A stretch of DNA of 17,113 nucleotides. Source: Solirubrobacteraceae bacterium (GTDB taxonomy: Bacteria; Actinomycetota; Thermoleophilia; Solirubrobacterales; Solirubrobacteraceae). Positions within the stretch are counted from its first letter, which is position 1; each line of letters opens with the position of its first letter. The stretch is from assembly GCA_017882405.1 (NCBI GenBank), contig JADGPO010000119.1, positions 1-17,113 of the forward strand, given 5' to 3'. The position numbers were made by a program, and so were the translations under genes. Of the stretch, positions 1 through 6,695 are shown piece after piece. Below the pieces are notes generated by a model. The model worked only from the letters and a program-made list of their open reading frames with translations. It searched no databases and was not told the DNA's origin.

Positions 1-399
1 GGCTGCGAGCTTCCTGCATCGCCGGCATTGCGCGTCTCTCGGTAGCGCCGTCCACACGCACCTGCATCGCGCGGCATCAGGCTCCCAGCTTCGACCGGGA
101 AGGCCATGACGACCACTACAGCTGAGTCCGCCGACGCGGTGGTCGCTGCTGGCTCGCCGTAAACGCCAAGCCTCCGCGCTAACGTCGGCCGCGGTATGCC
201 GGATTGCACGTCGCCCAGCACCGATCGGGTTGCCGAGCGCCCCCGCATCCGACGGCAAGCAGGTGCCCGGCTGTGAGCGCGGATCGCGCTGTCGAGTGCC
301 GGCGGCGTTGCGCTCGTGCGTCGCTTCCGTGGTTTCGAAGCTGTCGATCCCGCAGGTCGTCCGTGAACTGTGGTGCGGGGTGGAGTCAGGCGATGGCGG
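1..399. other. non-coding or decayed stretch, no gene recognised
   Basis: No reading frame here resembles a known family. A start with a purine-rich stretch just ahead of it (ATG at 106) runs only 18 codons to a TAA at 162, and could be the beginning of a gene whose remainder is gone. On the minus strand a frame is open from about 107 to the left edge but its residues are not recognisable. The stretch lies downstream of vapC and may be a remnant of lost genes or simply a spacer. Confidence 0.4.
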
Positions 400-849
400 T
401 TAGGTCGACTCGTTGGCGCGACCTTCGGCGAGTGCGCCGTCAGAGACGAACCAGATGTGCTCCTGAGCAGTCACGGTCGCGATTCGCTCGTAATCGCGGT
501 CGTAGTGGACCAGTGGCACGTTCGCCAGCTCCGCGGTGGCAGCGATCAAGAGGTCCGGCGGGGGAACTCGGCGATGATCGCCGGAGGCTGCCATCAGGAG
601 CTGCGCCTCGCGCGCCCTGCTCCACAGCGACCCCGGCATCGCGACCATTTCGAAGGCGGTGAGGCGCGTCGCGAGCTCCCGTGCCCGCTGTTCGTTCGGC
701 GCCAACCGGACCAGCTCCAGTACCACCAAGTCGCACGTCAGCACTCGCCCCGAGTGAACCTCGACGTTGAACCACGCCGCGAGCGCTGGGAAACGTCGGT
801 CTCGCGCCCAAGTCCACACCGCCGTGTCGACGAGCGCCGGCCGTGGCAA
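400..849 (-). CDS. vapC: VapC-type PIN-domain ribonuclease toxin
   Basis: Predicted type II toxin of the VapBC class: PIN-domain nucleases cleave RNA, often tRNA or rRNA, with a Mg2+ site made of conserved acidic residues. Taking TTG at 849 as start gives 149 aa, normal for VapC. The acidic set is visible: D8 (in LVDTAVW), E45 (in LVVLELVRL), D99 (in PPPDLLIAA) and D117 (in LVHYDRDY). The frame stays open upstream to 993, but the extra residues do not look like a PIN domain and would overlap vapB, so the start just after the vapB stop (869-871) is preferred. No good ribosome-binding site is visible; translation may be coupled to vapB. The gene is complete with all catalytic residues, so it is probably functional. 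The exact start is uncertain. Confidence 0.82.
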   Translation of the reverse strand: MPRPALVDTAVWTWARDRRFPALAAWFNVEVHSGRVLTCDLVVLELVRLAPNEQRARELATRLTAFEMVAMPGSLWSRAREAQLLMAASGDHRRVPPPDLLIAATAELANVPLVHYDRDYERIATVTAQEHIWFVSDGALAEGRANEST

Positions 850-868
850 CGCGGCCGGTTGCAGGACG

Positions 869-1084
869 CTAGGTCGTGGTGGCCTTGCCACGATGCTTGC
901 GGCCCGATTCGACCTCGCTGGGAGTGCCGTCGATGTCTCGCCGGACGTCGAAATCGGCAAGCGCCGAGCGTCGTGCCACCTCGCGGAGGGCACTGTTGAC
1001 GGTAGTGCTCAGACCGTCTGTGCCGAGTGCAGCTTGAGCGGCGGCAAGCGCGGCCTGATCTACGTCAACCGTGGTGCGCATCAT
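869..1084 (-). CDS. vapB: VapB-family antitoxin
   Basis: Small antitoxin directly upstream of vapC. The N-terminus MRTTVDVD is the classic opening of VapB/DUF2191-like ribbon-helix-helix antitoxins, which bind operator DNA through a beta strand followed by helices (here about residues 3-45); the charged tail (about 46-71) would wrap and block the toxin. With the ATG at 1084 the protein is 71 aa. ATGs at 1093, 1090 and 1081 are also in frame; 1084 is chosen because a TACCAT -10 box lies exactly 7 nt upstream, as in leaderless actinobacterial mRNAs. The stop lies about 20 nt before the chosen vapC start, so the two form an antitoxin-first operon. VapB-VapC complexes usually repress their own promoter, and a palindrome lies just upstream. 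Confidence 0.78.
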   Translation of the reverse strand: MMRTTVDVDQAALAAAQAALGTDGLSTTVNSALREVARRSALADFDVRRDIDGTPSEVESGRKHRGKATTT

Positions 1085-1112
1085 GCGCATCATGGTAGCG
1101 CATCACGATGCG
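1076..1112 (-). promoter_or_regulatory. vapBC promoter and operator: -10 box, palindrome and direct repeats
   Basis: On the minus strand TACCAT (1097-1092) sits 7 nt ahead of the vapB ATG. Immediately upstream is an inverted repeat CGCATC-AC-GATGCG (1099-1112). The octamer GCGCATCA (plus-strand reading) occurs three times, at 1076-1083, 1085-1092 and 1098-1105. Symmetric and repeated short sites at a vapB start fit autoregulation by a ribbon-helix-helix antitoxin. The site role is inference; the repeats are seen directly. The nearest -35-like sequence, TGGACA at 1125-1120, is badly spaced. Confidence 0.5.
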
Positions 1113-1398
1113 GATGTTCTGTCCAGCGAACACTTGAGGCGCTGACTGCGAGCGAGCCGAAATCAGTGGTGTCTCGCCGTGCCAGGAACTCGATCTCCCT
1201 GCCGAAACCCCGGGAATCGACCGCAATATCCGAGGATCTGAGAGGAGGTGAGCCCGCACCCGACCATGAATCGGCGTCCCCGTCCTTGATCCGGACGGCG
1301 GTGGCGAGCACCTCGCCCACGCCCGAGGCCTGGCGATAACTGCATCCGAGAGCGATCTCGAGGCCGAACCGGAAATCGTCGTCCTTGAAGAGGATCAT
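1090..1398 (-). pseudogene. probable N-terminal remnant of an alpha/beta hydrolase
   Basis: The first 45 or so residues (opening MILFKDDDFRFGLEIALG, then VGEVLATAVRIKDGDADSW) look like the start of the FrsA/2,6-dihydropseudooxynicotine-hydrolase-like alpha/beta hydrolases, which typically open with a FxF..L..alGyaxYGgAdvGEclatA.rI.dGD.eSW pattern. After the DADSW stretch similarity fades, with only faint echoes of the following helical region, and the frame stops at 102 aa where the full enzyme would exceed 300. No GxSxG nucleophile elbow or catalytic triad remains. Its tail runs into the vapB promoter, suggesting that the toxin-antitoxin locus now occupies the place of the rest of the gene. 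The family assignment is from memory of the motif and is tentative. Confidence 0.4.
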
Positions 1399-1505
1399 CC
1401 CGCCACGTCACGGTTCTCAGCCGCGGTGTCGCTGCCTGCGAGCCACGAGCGGCCCGGCTGTCCTTGCTGTGATGCCAGACTGCCGGGAGAGTGCGGTGCT
1501 GTCCT

Positions 1506-1541
1506 CAGTAGTCGACTACTGCATTGGTGTTGTCCGATACT
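1506..1541 (+). promoter_or_regulatory. 16-bp perfect palindrome and putative -10 ahead of the acetyltransferase gene
   Basis: CAGTAGTCGACTACTG at 1506-1521 is perfectly self-complementary with no spacer. A possible -10 box GATACT (1536-1541) lies 6 nt before the preferred GTG start at 1548, which would place the palindrome over the -35 region, a classical position for a repressor operator. The palindrome is seen directly; the promoter and operator roles are inference. Confidence 0.4.
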
Positions 1542-1547
1542 TCAGGG

Positions 1548-2087
1548 GTGGATGAACTGCGGACCCCACGCCTGCTGCTGAGGCGCTGGCGCGCTGAGGA
1601 TCAGCCCGCGATGGCGCAGATCAACCGCGATCCGGAGGTCCGCCGTTATCTCAACCGCCCGGTCGACGAGGCGGCGATCGCTGCGTTCTTCGGCCAGATC
1701 GTCGGGCATTGGGATGAGCATGGCTACGGCCCATGGGCGTTGGAGTGCAATGAGCCGGGGCTGAAGGGGCGCTTCCTGGGGTTTGCCGGTCTCGCCCACG
1801 TGCCACCGTTCCTCGCGGCGGCGGGTACCGCGCCCGAGCTGGGTTGGCGCCTCGGGCGTTCGGCCTGGAGGCGCGGGCTCGCAACCGAAGCCGCCGTCGC
1901 GGCCCGCGATGACGCCTTCGGCCGGCTCGCGCTACCTGAGATCATCTCCATCATCCACCCGGAGAACGACCGGTCCCAGCGAGTGGCGATCAAGCTGGGC
2001 ATGCAGCGCCGGCGAGCTATCGAGAACCCCGTGATCGGCATCGAGGTCGACCTCTGGCATCTCGCAGCGGCCGGAGCGCGCCGCTGA
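1548..2087 (+). CDS. GNAT-family N-acetyltransferase (RimJ/RimL-like)
   Basis: Predicted acetyl-CoA-dependent N-acetyltransferase of the RimJ/RimL type, acting on an unknown amine (protein N-terminus, antibiotic or metabolite). The N-terminus DELRTPRLLLRRW is the characteristic opening of this subgroup. Further marks are ELGWRLGRSAWRRGLATEA (about residues 97-115), the acetyl-CoA pyrophosphate-binding loop and helix, and IIHPENDRSQRVAIKLGM (about 135-152), the usual C-terminal motif. With GTG 1548 as start it is 179 aa, normal length. TTG 1524, GTG 1527 and TTG 1530 are also in frame but would add residues without similarity. The stop overlaps the next start by one base (TGATG), so the following, now broken, regulator gene was probably translated from the same mRNA. 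Confidence 0.85.
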   Translation: MDELRTPRLLLRRWRAEDQPAMAQINRDPEVRRYLNRPVDEAAIAAFFGQIVGHWDEHGYGPWALECNEPGLKGRFLGFAGLAHVPPFLAAAGTAPELGWRLGRSAWRRGLATEAAVAARDDAFGRLALPEIISIIHPENDRSQRVAIKLGMQRRRAIENPVIGIEVDLWHLAAAGARR

Positions 2088-3868
2088 TGTCGATTGCGGT
2101 GTCGTGGCCGCTCGTCGGCCGCGAATATGAATTGCAGCAGGTCGCCGACGCGCGAGCCCAGGCTCGCTGCGCGGTCGTCATCAGCGGACCGGCCGGGGTG
2201 GGTAAGTCACGGCTGGCGCGCGAGGCGCTGGATGGGGCCGCGAGCGGTGCCGTCGCCGGCTGGGTGCAGGCCACCCGCAGCGCCGCGAGCGTGCCGCTCG
2301 GCGCATTCGCCGCGGTGCTGGCACCCGACGTCCGCTCCGATGACCTGTTCCAGCTGATGCAGCGCAGTGTCCAGGCGCTTCGCGAACAAGCGGACGGACG
2401 TGCGTTCGTGCTCGGCGTCGACGACGCCCAATGGCTTGATCCGACATCGGCGACACTGGTCTTGCACCTGGCGAGCACCGGCAGCGCGTTCGTGGTGGCG
2501 ACGGTGCGCAGCGATGAGCCGGCACCCGATGCGATCGTCTCACTGTGGAAGGATGGCGGCGCACTGCGGCTCGACCTCGGACTGCTCAGCGAGATGGAGG
2601 CCGAGATGCTCGTGGAGCGGATCGCCGGTGGTCCCGTCGAGCGGGGAGCGCGCCGCTGGATCTCTGAGACCAGTCGGGGTAACGCGCTCTATGTGCGCGA
2701 GCTGATCCTCGGCGCGCTTTCCGGTGGGGCGCTGGAGCAGGTGAGCGGGCTGTGGCGGTTGCCGGTCCGGCCGCCGGTGAGCGCGTCGCTGACAGAGCTT
2801 GTCGCCGCGCGCCTGGCGGGTCTCGACGATGCTCAGCAACGCGCGCTCGAGCTGCTCGCGCTGGGTGAGCCGCTGCCCCTGTCGGAGGCTGCTCGACCGT
2901 GCCGCCGGCTGGTGGCCTGAGCGCGAGTGGGCGCGGCGCCTCGACCCGCTGAGGTTGCGCGTCGCGTCCTTTGAACCGCTCGGCTTCAGCATCTCCGCCT
3001 CCACGGAGATCCTGGCGACCGCGGAGATCGGTGCAGAGGTCCGTCACCAGGTCATCCTGGAGACAGGCGAGCAGTGGACTGAGCTGGAGACATGGATGAC
3101 CACCGCACTCGAGGACGGCATAAGGCTCGCCGACCCCGCCACGGCGGGTCAGGCGGCCTACTCGCTGGCGTGCCTGCGCTTCTCGGCGGGACGGTATCCC
3201 GACGCGAGCGCCCTGTTGGCCGAGGCCGAGCTGCAACTGGAGCAGCACGATCCGGTCGGGTTGCTCCCGGTCGCCAACGCGATGCAGGTCGGGGTGGCGT
3301 GTTTCACCGACGACCGGGCGGCGATCGGTCCTGCGCTGCAGCGCTGTCATGCCCGCCTCGGCGGCGCCGTGGCGCTGGCGCATCAGCAGCCATATGTGGT
3401 GCGCGCCGAGGCCTGGGCAGCGCACGCCGAGGGAGACTCCCCGCGCGCGCAGCACCTCCTGCTCCAAGCCGCGGCCAGACTGTCGCCGAGCCCGGTGCAC
3501 GCTGCCCGGCTGACCTATGAAGCGATGCGGGCCGCCGCGCCCGCTCGGGGCGTCGCCGAGCCGCTGGAGCGACTGCGCGCGCTGCGACGCGCGGTTGGTC
3601 GCCGCCTACGCCGACCACGCCACCGCGGGCGCCGCCGGCGACGGGGCGGGGATGCTGAGGGTCGCCGACGAGATGGAAGAGATCGGCGCGCTGCGCTACG
3701 CGACCGAAGCCGCCGCCCACGCCGCCGACGCCTTCGCGAGGCAGGGCCGCGAAGATTCCGCTCGTCGCCGCGGCCCGCAGCCGCGACCTGCACGCACGGG
3801 GACAGGGCGGCCTCGCGCCGGCGATGACCGAGCTGGACGGCGCCGCGATCGCGCTAGTCGCCCCCTGA
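2087..3868 (+). pseudogene. broken LuxR-family AAA ATPase regulator (no HTH domain)
   Basis: Remnant of a large ATP-binding LuxR/MalT-like transcriptional regulator. The first frame (2087-2920) has the intact ATPase module: LVGREYEL, Walker A GPAGVGKS (residues 34-41), Walker B-like FVLGVDDAQWLD (107-118), and the winged region SASLTELVAARLAGL. Similarity then continues in a second frame (roughly 2895-3585: LLDRAAGWWPE through LQLEQHDPVGLLPVA to PYVVRAEAWA), a third (about 3585-3763: CDARLVAAYADHA, IGALRYATEAAAHAADAF) and a fourth (about 3767-3868: AAARSRDLHARGQGG), needing at least three frameshifts. Pieces of the helical middle also seem missing around 2890-3060. It stops at TGA 3866-3868, exactly where the LuxR helix-turn-helix should begin, so it cannot act as an ordinary DNA-binding regulator. 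The ATPase part alone could still be translated (277 aa). Base calls at the frameshifts would be worth verifying. Confidence 0.8.
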
Positions 3869-3902
3869 AGCGCGCGACCGCTGCGCGCGCCACCATTGCC
3901 TC

Positions 3903-4601
3903 ATGGATACCGCCCAGTGGTACGCAACCGCCGCCCTGCGCTGGCCGCGGGAGGTCAAGAACCTTGACGTCAAGCTGGAGGTCGCCGAGCGGGTGGCCGC
4001 GCGGACGGCCGACGGCGACGTGGTCGGGATCGGCTCGGGGTCGGCTGCCTATCTGACGCTGTGGGCGATCGGGCGGCGGGCGCTGGCCGAGGGGCTGAGC
4101 ATCCAAGTGATCCCCACCTCGTACGAGACCGAGGTCGCGGCGGTGTCGCTGAAGCTGCCGTTGGCGCGTCTCGGCCAGGTGCTGCCCACGTGGGGCGTGG
4201 ACGGAGCCGACGAGGTCGACCCGGACGGACGCCTGCTCAAGGGGCGCGGCGGCGCTCTGTTCCGGGAGAAGCTGCTGTGGAGCACCTCGCGGCGGATGGT
4301 GCTGGTGATCGACCCGAGCAAGCGCGTCGAGCGTCTCGGCAGCAGGTTTCCGATGCCGATTGAGGTCCATCCCAACGCCGTGGAGCCGGTGAGCGCCCGT
4401 CTGAGCGAGCTCGGCTGCCGGGAGGCCTGGCTGCGCACCGGCGACGGCAAGGACGGCCCCGTGGTCACCGAGACCGGCTTCCTGCTGCTCGACGCGCACT
4501 TCGACGAGATCCCGCCCGGCCTGCACGCTGCCGTCAAGCAGCTACCGGGGGTGCTGGAGACGGGCCTGTTCGAGGGCTATGAGTACGAGATCGTCGACTG
4601 A
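3903..4601 (+). CDS. rpiA: ribose-5-phosphate isomerase A
   Basis: Cytosolic enzyme of the non-oxidative pentose phosphate pathway, interconverting ribose 5-phosphate and ribulose 5-phosphate. At 232 aa it has the usual RpiA length and all landmarks: phosphate-binding GIGSGS (residues 43-48, with Ala where the family often has Thr next), PTSYET (71-76), WGVDGADEVD (98-106; D100 and D103 correspond to the catalytic-region aspartates), LKGRGGALFREK (112-123; K113 and the catalytic-base position E122) and DGPVVTETG (184-192). The start ATG is the first in frame; no Shine-Dalgarno sequence is visible and only a weak CACCAT box lies 6 nt upstream. It follows the broken regulator by 34 nt and ends at a strong hairpin, so it is probably its own transcription unit. 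Confidence 0.93.
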   Translation: MDTAQWYATAALRWPREVKNLDVKLEVAERVAARTADGDVVGIGSGSAAYLTLWAIGRRALAEGLSIQVIPTSYETEVAAVSLKLPLARLGQVLPTWGVDGADEVDPDGRLLKGRGGALFREKLLWSTSRRMVLVIDPSKRVERLGSRFPMPIEVHPNAVEPVSARLSELGCREAWLRTGDGKDGPVVTETGFLLLDAHFDEIPPGLHAAVKQLPGVLETGLFEGYEYEIVD

Positions 4602-4610
4602 CACAAGAGT

Positions 4611-4646
4611 GAAGCTCCCGGACCGGTGGGATGGTCCGGGAGCTTC
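4611..4646. terminator. bidirectional terminator hairpin between rpiA and the UPF0104-type gene
   Basis: A perfect 14-bp stem (4611-4624 pairing with 4633-4646, GAAGCTCCCGGACC and its complement) with an 8-nt loop, placed 9 nt after the rpiA stop and 55 nt after the stop of the convergent gene. The T run is short (TT) on the plus strand, but the stem is long and GC-rich. It would serve both converging genes. Confidence 0.85.
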
Positions 4647-4701
4647 TTGGAGGAGGATTGGGAGAGGCTGCGCTAGTGCAGCCACCCCGGTTCTCGGCTG
4701 C

Positions 4702-5883
4702 TCAGCTCCAACCTTTAGTCCCCGCCGCAGGATCCTTGACCTCCTCGACGGACGTTGGCTGGGCGTGGCCGGCCGGCTGGCGGCGGTGCTCGCGCAGGCG
4801 GCGCCGAGCCTCGCGCGGAGCGCGCAGCGTGATCGGCCGGTCGCGCGTGCGGCGCAGGATCACGAATGCCACCGTTCCCCAGATCGCCGGGACCCACAGC
4901 GCGATCGCGTGGTACACGACGATGGCCGCGGTGGCCACGTTGGCCGAGGTGCCGCAGAGGACGAACATGCCGACGAGGCTGCCGTCCAGCACCCCGATGC
5001 CGCCGGGGATCGGGATCACGTTCGAGAGGTACCCGATCTGGTAGGCGAGCACGATCGTGGCCAGCGGCGGCACCACTCCCACGGCCGCGAAGCACACCAC
5101 CAGCACCGCGATGTCGCACCACAGAAACGCGAACGCGCCGATGATCCGCCAGTCCAGGCGAAACAGGACCTGCTCGGTCAGGCGGATGCTGGCGGCGGTC
5201 TCGGTCAGCAGGGTGCGCAGCTTTCCTGGGCGGCGGTGCGCCGCCAGTCGTTCCGTGACACGCGGTAGGGCGAGGAAGAAAACCAGCGCGCCCGTCCCGA
5301 CCGCGGCCGGAGCGATACTCAGCCAGGGGTTGCTGGGTCCGGGTAGCGCGCCGAAGGCCACGGCGAGACCGGTCGCCACCAGCGTGACCACGTTGATGGC
5401 GCTGGTGATCAGGAACAGGACCGCCGAGCGCTCGGCGATGCGGGTCGGTTCGCCGCCGCGCTCCACCAGCAGCCAGGCGCCGACGGCGATGCTGCCGGCG
5501 CCGCCCAGCGAGACGGCGGAGCCGAAGGCGAGCTCGCTCAGGGCCACCCGCGCTCCGAAGCGGATCGGCGCGCGATCGAAGACCTGCAGGAACGCGATCA
5601 CGTAGCCGAGACAGGACAGGATCTCGAGCACGACCCCGAGCGCCAGCCAGCCGAGCTGCATGTGCGAAACCTCGTGGGCAACGCCGTGTAGGCCCGGTAC
5701 CGCCAGCAGCAGGCCGACGACCAGGGCGCCCAGGATCACCAGCGAGATCAGCCCGCGCCACAGGCTCCGCCCGGCCTCCTCTGCTTCCTCCTCGGCGCCG
5801 TCGGGCCCTGCCGCGTCCGGTCCCGCGTCCGGCGCCTCCGACCCGTCGTCGTCGGGACGCGAATCGTCGACGTTCATCGACAT
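4702..5883 (-). CDS. UPF0104/lysylphosphatidylglycerol synthase transmembrane-domain family protein
   Basis: Polytopic membrane protein of the family that includes the flippase half of MprF and AglD-like proteins; family members move or modify lipid-linked substrates, but the substrate here is unknown. It has a highly acidic, Asp/Glu/Gly-rich cytosolic N-terminus (about residues 1-38), then roughly eight hydrophobic segments (about 43-61, 75-97, 112-137, 154-178, 187-207, 247-268, 272-290, 317-343) and a basic C-terminal tail. The family signature PIPGGIGVLDG is at about 291-301. No aminoacyl-transfer catalytic domain follows, so it is not a complete MprF. The ATG at 5883 (393 aa) is chosen over TTG at 5892; ATG 5877 is possible too. 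A TTGAAT box lies 8 nt upstream. Its start is only 17 bp from the divergent hydrolase gene. Confidence 0.83.
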   Translation of the reverse strand: MSMNVDDSRPDDDGSEAPDAGPDAAGPDGAEEEAEEAGRSLWRGLISLVILGALVVGLLLAVPGLHGVAHEVSHMQLGWLALGVVLEILSCLGYVIAFLQVFDRAPIRFGARVALSELAFGSAVSLGGAGSIAVGAWLLVERGGEPTRIAERSAVLFLITSAINVVTLVATGLAVAFGALPGPSNPWLSIAPAAVGTGALVFFLALPRVTERLAAHRRPGKLRTLLTETAASIRLTEQVLFRLDWRIIGAFAFLWCDIAVLVVCFAAVGVVPPLATIVLAYQIGYLSNVIPIPGGIGVLDGSLVGMFVLCGTSANVATAAIVVYHAIALWVPAIWGTVAFVILRRTRDRPITLRAPREARRRLREHRRQPAGHAQPTSVEEVKDPAAGTKGWS

Positions 5884-5887
5884 GGTC

Positions 5888-5897
5888 GACAATTCAA
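5888..5897. promoter_or_regulatory. overlapping divergent -10 boxes
   Basis: Only 17 bp separate the divergent start codons at 5883 (minus) and 5901 (plus). GACAAT (5888-5893) is 7 nt ahead of the plus-strand GTG; on the minus strand TTGAAT (5897-5892) is 8 nt ahead of the ATG. Neither gene has room for a ribosome-binding site, so both are probably leaderless, with -10 boxes that share two bases. Both boxes deviate from consensus and are inference from position. Confidence 0.4.
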
Positions 5898-5900
5898 GCA

Positions 5901-6695
5901 GTGACCCGGATCGACCTTGCCGAGTTTCAGATCGTCGGTCTGCGCGCCGACAACCCCGGCCCGTTCACGCTCACCGGAACCAACTCGTGGATCGTCGGAG
6001 AACGGCCCGGCTGGCTGGTGGACCCCGGTCCGGATCTGTCCGAGCACGTCGAGGCGCTGATCGCCGAGCTCGAGCGGCGGGGCGGGTTGGGCGCGATCGC
6101 GCTGACCCACGACCACCACGATCACGACGCGGCGATTCCCGCGATCCGTGCCGCGTTCCCGGACGCCCCGCTGGCGGGGGCGCGTGGTCAGGTCGACCTG
6201 ACGCTGGCCCACGGCGATCACGTCGGGCCGCTGGAGGCGGTCGCCACGCCGGGGCATGCGCCCGACCATCTCGCCTACGTGGCCGGACGCGCCTGCTTCA
6301 CCGGGGATGCCGTCCTCGGTCACGGCAGCGTGTTCATCGCGCCCGACCCGGGCGCCCTGGCCGGCTACCTGGAGGGCCTGCGTGAGCTCGGGCAACGCGA
6401 TCTGGGCGTGTTGTGTCCGGGCCATGGGCCGGCGGTCGAGGATCCGCAGGCCAAGCTTCGCGAGTACATCGCCCACCGGCTCGAGCGCGAGCGGCGGCTG
6501 CTCGACGCACTGCAGGCTGGTGCTCGCACGGTGCCGGAGATGCTCGATGCCGCCTGGTCAGACGTCCCCGAGCCGCTGCGGCCGGCGGCCACCGTCACCC
6601 TGGCGGCGCATCTCGACAAGCTGGCGGGTGAGGATCGGCTCCCGGAGGGCGTCCAGCGGCCCGCCGACCTCAGGCTGTCTGAGCCACGGAGCTGA
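5901..6695 (+). CDS. metallo-beta-lactamase-fold hydrolase, LACTB2-like
   Basis: Zinc-dependent hydrolase of the metallo-beta-lactamase fold. The 264-aa protein has the metal ligands in order: H70-x-H72-x-D74-H75 (in LTHDHHDHD), H119 (TPGHAPDH), D136 (FTGDAVLG) and H175 (CPGHGP). The N-terminal NPGPFTLTGTNSWIV and the C-terminal winged-helix-like tail (about residues 185-250) are typical of the LACTB2/RNase Z-related branch, in which the human member is an endoribonuclease; bacterial members are often called MBL-fold hydrolases and their substrates are mostly unknown. GTG at 5901 is the start; a GACAAT box 7 nt upstream suggests a leaderless mRNA. The 3' end overlaps the convergent dehydrogenase gene by 26 nt. 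Confidence 0.87.
   Translation: MTRIDLAEFQIVGLRADNPGPFTLTGTNSWIVGERPGWLVDPGPDLSEHVEALIAELERRGGLGAIALTHDHHDHDAAIPAIRAAFPDAPLAGARGQVDLTLAHGDHVGPLEAVATPGHAPDHLAYVAGRACFTGDAVLGHGSVFIAPDPGALAGYLEGLRELGQRDLGVLCPGHGPAVEDPQAKLREYIAHRLERERRLLDALQAGARTVPEMLDAAWSDVPEPLRPAATVTLAAHLDKLAGEDRLPEGVQRPADLRLSEPRS

Noticed and set aside
106..162. 18-codon open frame with a purine-rich stretch upstream
   Set aside because: Too short to identify and ends in a stop with no continuation of similarity; kept only as a note on the left edge.
204..662. 152-codon Arg-rich plus-strand frame
   Set aside because: Overlaps vapC antisense and shows only Arg/Ser/Ala-rich composition typical of non-coding GC-rich frames.
1452..1487. 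CCCGGC/GCCGGG inverted repeat as a terminator
   Set aside because: The stem is only 6 bp with a loop of more than 20 nt and no T run.
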